Source: Acinetobacter sp. ANC 4173 (lineage in GTDB: Bacteria > Pseudomonadota > Gammaproteobacteria > Pseudomonadales > Moraxellaceae). From it: a DNA stretch of 64,000 nucleotides. The notes under the pieces were generated by a model that saw nothing but the letters and a program-made list of their open reading frames with translations, did no database searches and was not told where the DNA came from. The stretch is from the NCBI RefSeq assembly GCF_004331255.1, contig NZ_SJOF01000005.1, positions 1 to 64,000 on the forward strand. Direction: 5' to 3'. A program made the position numbers and the translations under genes. Of the stretch, positions 25,469 through 34,854 are shown one piece after another. The first letter of the stretch is position 1, and each line of letters begins with the position of its first letter.

Positions 25469-25855
25469 ATGAGTAATGAAAAATTTGAAAAAGGTTTAGC
25501 TATTCGTAAGCAGGTCTTGGGTGAAGAATACGTGAATAACTCACTCAACAATGCCGATGATTTTAATCTTCCCTTACAAGAGCTTGTGACCGAATATTGC
25601 TGGGGTGCAGTTTGGGGCAGAGAAGAATTATCCAAAGCCGAAAGAAGCATGATTAATTTGGCGATGATTTCTGCATTGAACCGCCCACATGAATTAAAAC
25701 TACATGTCAAAGGCGCATTGCGTAATGGTGTACCCAAAGAAAAAATTCGTGAGGTATTGCTCCAAGTCGCAATTTATTGCGGTGTACCTGCGGCAGTGGA
25801 TAGCTTCCGTATTGCCAAAGAAGCAATTAAAGAGTTTGAAGCTGAAAACGCATAA
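25469..25855 (+). CDS. Carboxymuconolactone decarboxylase-like protein
   Basis: The 128-residue protein is of the CMD/PcaC-like helical family: ELVTEYCWGAVWGREELSKA (about residues 33-52), RSMINLAMISALNRPHELKL, HVKGALRNGVPKEKIREVLL and QVAIYCGVPAAVDSFRIAKE. The AhpD-type CxxC pair is absent, so redox activity is unlikely. In A. baylyi the last trigonelline step, SSA oxidation, is reported to be assisted by a conserved hypothetical protein, and this tightly coupled gene would be a natural counterpart. True carboxymuconolactone decarboxylation is improbable because no protocatechuate genes are nearby. Confidence 0.8.
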   Translation: MSNEKFEKGLAIRKQVLGEEYVNNSLNNADDFNLPLQELVTEYCWGAVWGREELSKAERSMINLAMISALNRPHELKLHVKGALRNGVPKEKIREVLLQVAIYCGVPAAVDSFRIAKEAIKEFEAENA

Positions 25856-25869
25856 ACCTGTGAAAAGCA

Positions 25870-25896
25870 AAAAAGAGGGTATTTACCCTCTTTTTT
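25870..25896. terminator. Bidirectional terminator
   Basis: AAGAGGGTA-TT-TACCCTCTT, with an A-run before and six T after, lies between the converging CMD-like and amtB genes and can end both transcripts. Confidence 0.85.
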
Positions 25897-25917
25897 ATAT
25901 ATTAGGATTGTCCAGTT

Positions 25918-27234
25918 TTAGTTATAAGCACGTTCATTATGGTCGCTAATATCCAGACCTTTATCTTCTTGTTCAGTACTCACGCGCAGACCAATAGTCA
26001 GATCAATCACTTTGAAGATTCCCCAAGTAAATGCAGCACTATAGGCAACAGTGACAACAATCCCAATCATTTGTGCGACAAATTGCGTACCAAATTCTAA
26101 GCCTTCAATATTGCCACCTAACGTAGGAGAAGCGAATACACCAGTAAGGAGACCACCGACAATACCACCGATTCCGTGCAATGCAAAAACATCGAGTGAA
26201 TCATCAATGTGAAGTATGTTTTTTAAACGAGTAACAGAATAGAAACATACTATGCCAGTGACTAAACCAATTGCAGCCGCACCAAATACGCCAACATAAG
26301 CTGCGGCAGGGGTAATACCGACCAATCCTGCAATTGCACCAGATGCTAAGCCTAATGACGAAATATGTGTATCTAGGAATTTTTCCACAATCATCCAACC
26401 AACAATGCCTGCACAAGCCGCGACTTGCGTATTCATGAGGATGAGACCTGCGCTGTTGTTTGCCGCTAATGCTGAACCGACATTAAAGCCAAACCAGCCT
26501 GCCCAAAGTAAACCTGCCCCAATGAAGGTATAGACCAGATTGTGAGGAGCAATACTTTGCGTTTTCCAGTCTTTACGTTTCCCAATAATTAATGCACCCA
26601 CAAGTGCGGCAATACCTGCATTAATATGAACTGCAGTACCACCTGCAAAATCAAGGACACCCCAGTTATGCATTGCAGCGCCTGGACCACCCCAAACCAT
26701 ATGCGCCATTGGAGCATATACCAAGGTTGTCCATAGAATGACAAATAAGACCATTGCACTGAACTTCATGCGTTCCGCATATCCACCGACCACAATAGCC
26801 GGGGTAATCATGGCAAAGGTCATGCCAAATACAGAGGTCACAAACTCTGGAATATCGCCCATAAGGGTTTGATCGGTAATCCCTTGCATAAATGCTTTGT
26901 CAAAACCGCCTACAAAACTTGCAAGATTAAAAACGCCTTCTTCCATGCCTGTGGTATCAACAACCATGCTGTAAATGAACATCACCCAGAGCAAACCGAC
27001 AATGCCTGCAAAAGCAAAAAACTGGGTACAAATTGACAAGACATTCTTACTTCGTAGCATCCCGCCATAAAACAAGGCGAGCCCAGGAATAAACATGATC
27101 ATGACAAAAACAATGGATGTCATGACCCATGATGTTGAAACTTGATTCAGTGTGGTGGTTTCTGCTGCCGATGCCCAAGCAGGACAAAGCAACATTGAGA
27201 TAGTGAGTAGGCTAGCAACAAAACGAGAAATCAT
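25918..27234 (-). CDS. amtB: AmtB-family ammonium transporter (copy 1)
   Basis: The start at 27234 is preceded by a strong AGGAGGG; the protein has 438 residues with a signal-type N-terminus (MISRFVASLLTISMLLCPAW) followed by about eleven membrane helices. Amt signatures include FYGGMLRSKNVLS, FAMITPAIVVGGYAERMKFS, HMVWGGPGAAMHNWGVLDFA and GGTAVHINAGIAALVGALI; the two pore histidines fall in VHINAG and FALHGIGG. It would carry ammonium, or possibly methylammonium, which Amt proteins also transport. It lies next to tdm on the same strand but is separated from it by 62 bp with its own ribosome site. No glnK gene is adjacent. Confidence 0.93.
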   Translation of the reverse strand: MISRFVASLLTISMLLCPAWASAAETTTLNQVSTSWVMTSIVFVMIMFIPGLALFYGGMLRSKNVLSICTQFFAFAGIVGLLWVMFIYSMVVDTTGMEEGVFNLASFVGGFDKAFMQGITDQTLMGDIPEFVTSVFGMTFAMITPAIVVGGYAERMKFSAMVLFVILWTTLVYAPMAHMVWGGPGAAMHNWGVLDFAGGTAVHINAGIAALVGALIIGKRKDWKTQSIAPHNLVYTFIGAGLLWAGWFGFNVGSALAANNSAGLILMNTQVAACAGIVGWMIVEKFLDTHISSLGLASGAIAGLVGITPAAAYVGVFGAAAIGLVTGIVCFYSVTRLKNILHIDDSLDVFALHGIGGIVGGLLTGVFASPTLGGNIEGLEFGTQFVAQMIGIVVTVAYSAAFTWGIFKVIDLTIGLRVSTEQEDKGLDISDHNERAYN

Positions 27235-27296
27235 ATTTGACCCTCCTGTACGGATGTACATGATGTAAGTTGTTTGTGATTAAAATTTTTAGATGA

Positions 27297-29654
27297 TCAT
27301 GAGCGAACTCGGGTACGTTCAGGGTCATAAAAGGGTAAGGCAACGACTTGAGCTTTCAGTCTTTTTTGTTGCCCATCTAATTTGCCGATCTCGATTGCAG
27401 AACCAACCGCGGCATATTGAGGAGCAATACGGCATAAAGCGATTTGTTTTTTGAGTAAAGGTGAATTGGTCGCACTGGTGATCACGCCAACAGGGAAGCG
27501 TCCTGCGTAGACAAGGTCTCCATGTGCAGCAGGTTCAGTTTGATCTAGAATCAGTCCAACTAATTTATGCCGACTGGCTGCAGCTTGATTTTGTATAGCC
27601 ACTTTACCTAAAAAGTCTTCTTCTTTGGTTTTAAGTGGAACGGTGAAACCAATACCTGCTTCAAACGGATTAATTTGAGGATTGAATTCATGTTGTGCAA
27701 AAATCAGTCCAGCTTCTATACGTAACATGTCTAGTGCATCGAAGCCCATCGGTGCGATTTTATAGGTCTGACCCGCACTCCAAATGGTATCCCAAACAGT
27801 TTCGGCATCGTTCGGATGACACCACACTTCAAAGCCCAATTCACCCGTGTATCCTGTCCGAGAAACCATCACGGGGATGCCATTGACACCACCTAACCGA
27901 CCTAAAGTGAAGTGAAACCAAGCCAGTTGTTGAATATCCGGCTGGTGTTCAGGCGTCCAAATCAGTTGTTGTAATAATTCCCGACTGTGTGGTCCCTGAA
28001 CGGCAACATTATGAATTTGATCTGATGAGTTTCGGATACTGACCCGATAACCTTGTTCTTGTGCTTTTTGTTTGAGCCATAGCCCTGAATATTCATCCCC
28101 ACAGATCCAACGGAAATTTTGTTCACCTAGTCTAAAAATGGTACCATCATCTACCATACCACCTGTTTCTAAACATGCAGCGGAATAAGCAATTTCACCA
28201 ATCGCGAGTTTACGTACATTGCGCGTCAGCATGTATTGCAAAAAACTTTCTGCATCGGGACCCATAATTTCAAATTTGCGTAATGCGGTTAAATCAATCA
28301 TGGCGACACGTTCACGACAAGCCAGATATTCCGCTTTTGCTCCCCAGCCCTCATATTCAGTAGCAACCCAGTAGCCATGATATTCCACCAGTTTTGAGGT
28401 CAAGGCTTGAATGCGAGAATGAAATCCAGTCTGTTTGGTCATACGAGGCATCTCCTCTGGAGTGAGTCGGTAATGTTGTGAGCGCTGAAATTGTTCTTGT
28501 TGATCATAAATACGCACATGAATATCTGTCGGAATCCAGCCATTGGATGGGTCAATATCATCTGGGCAAGCGGATGATGCGCACAGTAGATCTTTTTGTG
28601 CCCGTAATAGCACATAATCACCAGGTTGAGACCATGGTTCATCCATACTGATGGTTCCGCAAGATTCAACGTGCGTGTTATAAAAGAAGTTAATCGCTGG
28701 CCATGCACTTTTACTTTGAATACCGTGTGACTTTAAGATTTGGTTGAAATTTTCTGTGCAGGAAATATGCCCAAAATAGCCAGAGTCATTATAAAATTTT
28801 GGAGTGCAAGCAGTCAGGAACATGTCATGACGACCCACAGTATCTTGAACCACTTCCACTAAGGTTTCTAAATTAGCGGCATAAAAACGCGAGTGTAAGC
28901 CTGGGGCCGGGGTGGAGTGCCCAAGAATACTGCGGGTTGCAACTGCATCAATGCCAATTTCCTCTCCATGTTCGAGTGCTTTGGCATCGAAAGCGATAAA
29001 ATCACTACATTGTTTACCTGCAACATCGATAATTTGAATCCATTGTCCTGCTTTGACCGTATAAGTTTGTGCAGACGCACGTGAGATTCGAATGTCTTGA
29101 ATAGGTGTTGCAAGGGGAGTGGGTAAATATTCAACTGCTACGATGGCTTTTTTGATGATGACCTTAACTTCATCGATAGGGTCTTGTTTATCCACCTGCA
29201 TATTCTTGCCTGTATTCAAGACAATAACTTCTGCTGTTGCTAGAGCTTTGAATTGAATCGAAGCTGCATATTCAAGGCAGATGACCTGTTCCAAATCGGG
29301 GTCTTGAATATTTAATCGGGTCAGTTGTTTACGTAGATGTAAGGCTGTTCGGTCCTGTTGTTGTAATTGAGCAAAGGTATTTTGTGCGCGACGAATTTTG
29401 ATGGTCGTGGACGAATTCAGTATTTGAATTATGTTTGAATCTGGAAGTGCATTTCGATCACGCACGATAATTTCGATGGATTGCTCATCTGGAAGTTGAA
29501 GTTCCACTTCATCATTTGGCGCTAAATCAAATGCCTGAATCTGTTGCGGGTCTACCCGTAAATGCAGCACAGAAATGGGGCGTTGTAGATGATAAAACTC
29601 GTCTGTTGGTCCAGACAGATACATCTCAGAAAGATGTGATTTTAGATTACCCAT
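27297..29654 (-). CDS. tdm: Trimethylamine N-oxide demethylase (DUF1989-GcvT fusion)
   Basis: The 785-residue protein (ATG at 29654; an ATG at 29726 adds 24 residues but has no ribosome site) joins a DUF1989 domain to a C-terminal GcvT domain. The former (about residues 190-370) carries GKQCSDFIAFDA, a CTPKFYNDSGYFGHISC block and FFYNTHVESCG, suitable as metal ligands. The latter (about 415-780) has ALRKFEIMGPDAESFLQYML, SRTGYTGELGFEVWCHP and a late EAGLIFAQHEFNPQINPFEA. This architecture is that of Tdm, which cleaves TMAO to dimethylamine and formaldehyde, with the GcvT part passing formaldehyde to THF. The first about 180 residues are a further N-terminal domain. It faces away from the kinase operon. 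Confidence 0.88.
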   Translation of the reverse strand: MGNLKSHLSEMYLSGPTDEFYHLQRPISVLHLRVDPQQIQAFDLAPNDEVELQLPDEQSIEIIVRDRNALPDSNIIQILNSSTTIKIRRAQNTFAQLQQQDRTALHLRKQLTRLNIQDPDLEQVICLEYAASIQFKALATAEVIVLNTGKNMQVDKQDPIDEVKVIIKKAIVAVEYLPTPLATPIQDIRISRASAQTYTVKAGQWIQIIDVAGKQCSDFIAFDAKALEHGEEIGIDAVATRSILGHSTPAPGLHSRFYAANLETLVEVVQDTVGRHDMFLTACTPKFYNDSGYFGHISCTENFNQILKSHGIQSKSAWPAINFFYNTHVESCGTISMDEPWSQPGDYVLLRAQKDLLCASSACPDDIDPSNGWIPTDIHVRIYDQQEQFQRSQHYRLTPEEMPRMTKQTGFHSRIQALTSKLVEYHGYWVATEYEGWGAKAEYLACRERVAMIDLTALRKFEIMGPDAESFLQYMLTRNVRKLAIGEIAYSAACLETGGMVDDGTIFRLGEQNFRWICGDEYSGLWLKQKAQEQGYRVSIRNSSDQIHNVAVQGPHSRELLQQLIWTPEHQPDIQQLAWFHFTLGRLGGVNGIPVMVSRTGYTGELGFEVWCHPNDAETVWDTIWSAGQTYKIAPMGFDALDMLRIEAGLIFAQHEFNPQINPFEAGIGFTVPLKTKEEDFLGKVAIQNQAAASRHKLVGLILDQTEPAAHGDLVYAGRFPVGVITSATNSPLLKKQIALCRIAPQYAAVGSAIEIGKLDGQQKRLKAQVVALPFYDPERTRVRS

Positions 29655-29932
29655 ATCCAATACCTGAATTGATCTATGTGAATGCTGCTGAGCGACTGGA
29701 AGATGCTCAAGATCTGTACATGGCATTCACTATTACTGCGAAAAAATATCAGCGCAATTACACAAAATGGATACCTATTCTGGGGTATATACAGATGTTG
29801 GCATGAATCATGCTCAAAAAAATTAACTATCAAGAATAAATAATTGTGATTGTAATGAGACTTTTCTGTGGGGATCGCAACGGAGTAATGCAGGAAGTAA
29901 TCTATAAACGGCAATCATTATGGGTGGGAGTT

Positions 29933-31102
29933 ATGAAGTCTTGGCCGCATTGGTTTACTAGATCCGAACCATCTATTCAGCATCCACTGAAACAGATTGG
30001 AGCCTTACAGCAACAACTTTTCATCTCGAAATTTGAATTGTTGTGTACACAATTGGAATTAAAACTGGCAGGTTTAGATGCCGAGTTATCAGGCTTACCA
30101 GAGCATTTAGTGGAGCTTGAGCAACAAATAGCGGTCATGCTAGATGCTCCACCAACATTACTAGGTTGTGTACTGTGTTATCCATTTAGTCAAGAATGCT
30201 TTATTTACCATTCTTACCAGCAGCAGTTGTCTCGTTCTGAATTGAAAATGATTCAACAAAATTTACTGAATTATGCAGCTTCGGGCGCAGATTTAGAGCC
30301 TGTAGTGGAATTGAATTTATCTTCTTATCAAGCAAGGTTGCTGTTTACAGGACAAGAAATTGTGGTTTGGCGTTTATATGGCATACAAACCCTAAAAGAA
30401 AAGCATCACCATTTTTACCAATTGCTTGATCAAGCATTGCAGCGTGGTTTACAGGCTTGGGTTGAACAACAGCAAAAAATACGTGGCACGTTATTACAAG
30501 AACGTCGTGAAGTTGCTGCGGAGTTACATGACAGTATTGCGCAAATTTTGGGCTTTCTTCGGTTGAAATCGGCACAGTTGAATCAACAGTGTAAACAGCA
30601 GCAACAATATGCAGAACTCAGATCAACAACAGAAGAACTTGCCAGTTATACCCATTATGCCTATCAACAAACGCGCGAATTAATCACGGCTTCGCGTTTA
30701 GCCTATCAAGAATTGGATTTTGCATCCGCTTTAAAAAAAGTCGTGCATGAGTTTGAACATTATTCGGGGGTTTCTTTTGAACTGGATAATCGGGTGCCAC
30801 AACTGAAGGTGACGGCTAAACAGTCGGTGCAATTGCTTTACATTATTCGAGAAAGCTTGAGCAATGTGGTGCGACATTCACATGCATCTATCGCAAAAAT
30901 TCGCGTGGAACATTTGGCTTCAGGAGCTTTACAGATGAGTGTCGAGGATAATGGTCGAGGCTTGGATCTCAGTCAGAAAAGAAACGATAGTTTTGGTTTG
31001 GAAATTATGCATGAACGTGCGGAAAGGATTGGTGCCGAGTTGTGTTTTAAAGCGAACCAACCCCAAGGCACATGTGTCATTCTAAAGTTAAGTGCTCATT
31101 AA
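29933..31102 (+). CDS. Cytosolic NarX-type sensor histidine kinase
   Basis: The ATG at 29933 follows GGGAGTT and gives 389 residues; upstream ATGs lack ribosome sites. There are no membrane segments. The N-terminal about 200 residues form an unrecognised soluble sensor region. It is followed by a HisKA_3 dimerisation helix with the phospho-acceptor in RREVAAELHDSIAQILGFLR (about residues 184-203), then an HATPase domain with N-box RESLSNVVRHSHAS and G-boxes VEDNGRGLD and GLEIMHERAERIGA. It signals to the response regulator 12 bp downstream. Its position between tdm and tmm suggests that it senses methylated amines or a cytosolic product. The ligand is unknown. Confidence 0.88.
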   Translation: MKSWPHWFTRSEPSIQHPLKQIGALQQQLFISKFELLCTQLELKLAGLDAELSGLPEHLVELEQQIAVMLDAPPTLLGCVLCYPFSQECFIYHSYQQQLSRSELKMIQQNLLNYAASGADLEPVVELNLSSYQARLLFTGQEIVVWRLYGIQTLKEKHHHFYQLLDQALQRGLQAWVEQQQKIRGTLLQERREVAAELHDSIAQILGFLRLKSAQLNQQCKQQQQYAELRSTTEELASYTHYAYQQTRELITASRLAYQELDFASALKKVVHEFEHYSGVSFELDNRVPQLKVTAKQSVQLLYIIRESLSNVVRHSHASIAKIRVEHLASGALQMSVEDNGRGLDLSQKRNDSFGLEIMHERAERIGAELCFKANQPQGTCVILKLSAH

Positions 31103-31114
31103 TAGGAGCTGCTC

Positions 31115-31816
31115 ATGTTATGTAAAGTTAGTATTGTTGATGATCACGCATTATTTCGACGTGGCGTTTTAGATATTTTACGTCAGACCGAAGAATATGA
31201 AATTGTTGCAGAGTATTCTTCAGGCAAAACCTTTTTGGAAAAGATGCAGGATGAGTATCCTGAATTATTATTACTTGATGTACAAATGCCGGATGAGTCG
31301 GGTTTAAATATTTTAAAACAAATCCGCAAAACCGATCAGCAGTTAAAAGTTGTGGTACTGACTGCAAGTGAGGATGATGAAATTGTTCTGGAAGCGATTC
31401 GGTCAGGGGCGAATGGGTTTTTACCCAAAGATACTTTGCCTGAAGTGATTGTGGCAAATTTACGTGAAGTTCGTAAAGGGCAAACTATTTTACACGGTTC
31501 AGGCATTACCTTATTGGCAAATTTACTACGACGACATGGTGAAATAACAAAGCCACATCATATAACAGAGATAGAACCAACTGAACAGCATCCGCTACTA
31601 GCTGAAATGACGATGCGTGAGCAAGAAACCCTGTTGCTGATTGCTAAAGGATTGAACAATAAATTAATTGCACGTGAGTTGGGCATTAGTGATGGTACGG
31701 TTAAGGTCTATGTCAAAAGCCTATTACGTAAACTGCATCTACATTCACGTTTAGAACTTTCGGTGTGGGCACATCAGCATTTGACTGCATCGAGCCTAAA
31801 GCTTGAAATCAGTTAG
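31115..31816 (+). CDS. NarL/FixJ-type response regulator
   Basis: The 233-residue protein has a receiver domain with the acidic pair near VDDHALFRRG, the phospho-acceptor aspartate in LLLLDVQMPDESGL (about residue 56), VVLTASEDD and the lysine in LPKDTLPEV. A LuxR-type helix-turn-helix at about residues 165-225 reads LLLIAKGLNNKLIARELGIS, then DGTVKVYVKSLLRKLHL. A linker of about 30 residues separates them. It is the partner of the upstream kinase, which has the matching HisKA_3 type. The likely targets are the flanking divergent tdm and tmm-dmm units. Confidence 0.92.
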   Translation: MLCKVSIVDDHALFRRGVLDILRQTEEYEIVAEYSSGKTFLEKMQDEYPELLLLDVQMPDESGLNILKQIRKTDQQLKVVVLTASEDDEIVLEAIRSGANGFLPKDTLPEVIVANLREVRKGQTILHGSGITLLANLLRRHGEITKPHHITEIEPTEQHPLLAEMTMREQETLLLIAKGLNNKLIARELGISDGTVKVYVKSLLRKLHLHSRLELSVWAHQHLTASSLKLEIS

Positions 31817-31824
31817 GAGTTGCC

Positions 31825-32631
31825 ATGCTTAAACGATCGACCCCGTATTTTCAAGTTCCAGAATTATTGGAGCATTACTGGACACCCCTGTTTGACCAAT
31901 GGAATGAGTGTATCTTGATGGTTGATCAGTCACTCTCTATTTATAAATCAAATCAATGTTGGCAGCGATTTATGGAGTCAGAAATAGAGGGTTCTGTAAA
32001 TCATTTTGATAGAAATTTAACGACTTATCTTTACCCTGAAGATGTATTTCAATTGAAGCAACTGTTGCTCAAGGGTAAGCCAATAGAACGCTATCGCATC
32101 CGTTTAATGAATCCACAACATCAACTGTTTTGGTTTGAACTTTCTGCCACAAATTTGCCAATAGAAACATCATCACAATATTGGTGTTTACAATGCTCGG
32201 ATCAAACACAAAACATTCAGCAACAATATCTTCAGGCTGCACAACAACGGAGCCTTACAGACTTGTTATATCGCTTGCCGATTATGCTTTATCGTTCACG
32301 TAATGATCGAGATTGGACCATGGAATATGTAAGTCGTGGTTGTGAATCTATTACGGGTTATCCTACTAAGGCCCTGTTAAATACCCCTTTATATGGACAA
32401 ATGATTCATCCTGATGATGCTGAACAGGTGTGGGCTCAGGTGCAATCTGCCATACAGAATAAAAACATGTTTTTTTTAAATTATCGAATTATTCAAGCAG
32501 ATCAAGAAATTGCTCAAGTTCAAGAAATTGGGCAAGGCGTGTATTCTGATAGTGATATGGTGCTTGGCATAGAAGGGGTAATTTTTCCAAGTGTTATCAA
32601 TCCATTGGTCATTGTTCATCAAAATAATTAA
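31825..32631 (+). CDS. Tandem PAS-domain protein
   Basis: The 268-residue protein contains two PAS-like segments and no output domain. The first (about residues 20-130) includes QWNECILMVDQSLSIYKSN and YRIRLMNPQHQLFWFEL. The second (about 145-260) includes LPIMLYRSRNDRDWTMEYVS, ESITGYPTKALL, YGQMIHPDDAEQVWAQV and a PAC-like strand. It starts 8 bp after the response-regulator gene and is in the same operon. It may be a detached sensor that modulates the kinase, an unusual split of sensing from signalling. The ligand is unknown; no Cys or His pattern points clearly to heme or flavin. Confidence 0.8.
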   Translation: MLKRSTPYFQVPELLEHYWTPLFDQWNECILMVDQSLSIYKSNQCWQRFMESEIEGSVNHFDRNLTTYLYPEDVFQLKQLLLKGKPIERYRIRLMNPQHQLFWFELSATNLPIETSSQYWCLQCSDQTQNIQQQYLQAAQQRSLTDLLYRLPIMLYRSRNDRDWTMEYVSRGCESITGYPTKALLNTPLYGQMIHPDDAEQVWAQVQSAIQNKNMFFLNYRIIQADQEIAQVQEIGQGVYSDSDMVLGIEGVIFPSVINPLVIVHQNN

Positions 32632-32738
32632 CTCATTAGAGATACCCCCTTTGAGGAATTTCTTCAGTTTTCATTCCGCTCTATTGTCGGTTTATCAAGT
32701 TGTACCAGACTTTTTATTCACGAACATGGAGATATACC

Positions 32739-34109
32739 ATGACACGAGTTGCAATTATCGGAGCAGGGCCAAGTGGGATGGCTCAACTAAGAGCTTTTCA
32801 ATCGGCACAACAAAAAGGAATAGAAATTCCTGAAATCGTTTGTTTCGAGAAGCAAGCGGATTGGGGCGGACAGTGGAACTACACTTGGCGCACGGGCATG
32901 GATGAACATGGGGAAAATGTGCACAGTAGTATGTACCGTTATCTCTGGTCGAATGGCCCTAAAGAATGTCTAGAATTTGCAGATTATTCTTTTGATGAAC
33001 ACTTTGGTAAAGCGATTGGTTCCTATCCGCCACGTGCAGTACTGTGGGATTACATTAAAGGGCGGGTGGAAAAAGCCAATGTGCGCCAATATGTGCGCTT
33101 TAATAGCGCAGTTCGACATTTAACTTATGATGAGGCAACGCAATTATTTGCCGTGACCGTACAAGATCATACAAACGATAGTATTTATACCGAGCAATTT
33201 GATTATGTGGTGGTGGCTTCTGGGCATTTTTCTACCCCAAAAGTACCGCAATATGAGGGGTTTGATATTTTCGGTGGACGCATCTTACATGCCCATGATT
33301 TCAGAGATGCTTTGGAGTTTAAAGGCAAAACTATTTTAGTGGTCGGGAGTAGTTATTCTGCGGAAGATATTGGTTCGCAATGCTACAAGTATGGTGCGAA
33401 ACAAATTATCAGTTGTTATCGCAGTGCAGCAATGGGCTATAAGTGGCCAGAAAACTGGTCTGAGCGCCCACAATTATTACATGTCGATCAAACCCATGCC
33501 TATTTTGCAGATGGTAGCTCTGTTCAAGTTGATGCCATCATTTTGTGTACTGGTTATATTCATAGTTTTCCTTTTATTGATGAATCCTTACGTTTAAAAA
33601 CCAATAATATTCTGTATCCCTTGGGTTTATATAAGGGCGTGGCATGGGAGAAAAATCCGAAATTGTTTTATTTGGGTATGCAAGACCAATGGTATTCCTT
33701 CAATATGTTCGACGCACAGGCTTGGTATGCACGGGATATAATCTTGGGCAAGATTGCTCTACCAAGTTATGCGCAGATGCTTGCAGACACTCAGCAATGG
33801 CATGATGAAGAGAAGACCCTTGAAGATGCCGCAGCAATGTTTAAATTTCAGGGCGACTATATTATGCAGCTCATAGAGGCGACAGATTACCCGACCTTTA
33901 ATATTGAAGGGGTACGACAGACCTTTTTAGAATGGAAAAAACATAAGAAAGAAAACATCATGACCTTTAGGGATCATACTTATAGATCACTGATGACGGG
34001 TACGATGGCAGAGCCACATCACACCACATGGCTAGACGCTTTAGATGATTCACTAGAAGCCTATTTGCAAGTTGAAGCATCTTCAGAATTCACTCGAAAA
34101 GTGGGTTAA
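32739..34109 (+). CDS. tmm: Trimethylamine monooxygenase (FMO family)
   Basis: The ATG at 32739, preceded by TGGAGA, gives 456 residues, the usual size of bacterial Tmm. The FAD motif is [17 protein letters not shown] (residues 4-20), and the NADP motif is [16 protein letters not shown], with the serine-rich form typical of Tmm. The flavin monooxygenase fingerprint is [34 protein letters not shown] and [15 protein letters not shown] are also characteristic. It oxidises trimethylamine to TMAO with NADPH and oxygen. It follows the PAS gene after 107 bp and precedes the dmm genes, while tdm lies on the other side of the sensor operon. Related FMOs act on other amines and sulfides, but the neighbours decide. 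Confidence 0.88.
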   Translation: MTRVAIIGAGPSGMAQLRAFQSAQQKGIEIPEIVCFEKQADWGGQWNYTWRTGMDEHGENVHSSMYRYLWSNGPKECLEFADYSFDEHFGKAIGSYPPRAVLWDYIKGRVEKANVRQYVRFNSAVRHLTYDEATQLFAVTVQDHTNDSIYTEQFDYVVVASGHFSTPKVPQYEGFDIFGGRILHAHDFRDALEFKGKTILVVGSSYSAEDIGSQCYKYGAKQIISCYRSAAMGYKWPENWSERPQLLHVDQTHAYFADGSSVQVDAIILCTGYIHSFPFIDESLRLKTNNILYPLGLYKGVAWEKNPKLFYLGMQDQWYSFNMFDAQAWYARDIILGKIALPSYAQMLADTQQWHDEEKTLEDAAAMFKFQGDYIMQLIEATDYPTFNIEGVRQTFLEWKKHKKENIMTFRDHTYRSLMTGTMAEPHHTTWLDALDDSLEAYLQVEASSEFTRKVG

Positions 34110-34326
34110 TGGTATTTATAACCAGATAAAAATAATAAAAAAGATGATGAAAATTAATGTTGTGGAGAATCGTGTCCCTCCACAACATTTTTTTATTTAT
34201 GAGCAGGTTCGTTCATATGAAACCTATGATTACCCCTTTAGAGGTATGCTTTAAAGGGAATTGTGATGATTAACAAAATAATTTAAATATTTGATTATAT
34301 TAATTTAAAAGAAAAAGGATGTTGTC

Positions 34327-34854
34327 ATGCAAGATCCAATGATGAGTACACCCATCTATCAAAAAGTTGCAGATCTCCAGTTGAATGCAGGGACCACGTT
34401 GTACGTCATACAGCATACACAACATGCGGATGCTGAATATCTTTTGCAGAAACTAGGATTAGAAGATCAAGGCAACCTTTTTATTTTGGCAGAAATGCCA
34501 AATGCAGAAACAGATTTAACACAGTATTTGCAACGGATTCAGCAACGTCTGCAACATGTTTCTACAGGATGGCATGCGGTGGTTTTTGGTGATGAAGCCT
34601 TCATTTGGCGTGTCATGCAAACTTTGCTAGCTACTGGTTTGATGGCAGAAGAGATCAGTTTGATTTTAAGTACTGGACCACGTCAGGTGTATTGCGTGCA
34701 CTGTGGTCATCAGCAATTGCATTCACAGCAGGATTATTGTGATTGTGAGCAATGTGGTGTGCATTTATTGGTGAGGAGTCATTTCTCACGACGTTTAGGC
34801 GCTTATATGGGCGTTTGTGCAGATGCCGATTATCCGCATGGAGATGCCGCATGA
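34327..34854 (+). CDS. dmmA: Dimethylamine monooxygenase small subunit (DmmA-like)
   Basis: The 175-residue protein has an N-terminal alpha/beta part (about residues 1-115; TLYVIQHTQHADAEYLLQKL, HAVVFGDEAFIWRVMQTLL) and a cysteine-rich C-terminus with VYCVHCGHQQ and YCDCEQCGVHLLVRSHFSRR (about 120-160). The two CxxC pairs suggest a zinc ribbon or an iron-sulfur or rubredoxin-like metal site. I recognise it as the small DmmA-family subunit found with the heme demethylase. Its stop overlaps the next start (ATGA), so the subunits are translationally coupled. The gene is preceded by AAAAAGGATG. Letters of the dmm subunits are assigned from memory. Confidence 0.75.
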   Translation: MQDPMMSTPIYQKVADLQLNAGTTLYVIQHTQHADAEYLLQKLGLEDQGNLFILAEMPNAETDLTQYLQRIQQRLQHVSTGWHAVVFGDEAFIWRVMQTLLATGLMAEEISLILSTGPRQVYCVHCGHQQLHSQQDYCDCEQCGVHLLVRSHFSRRLGAYMGVCADADYPHGDAA

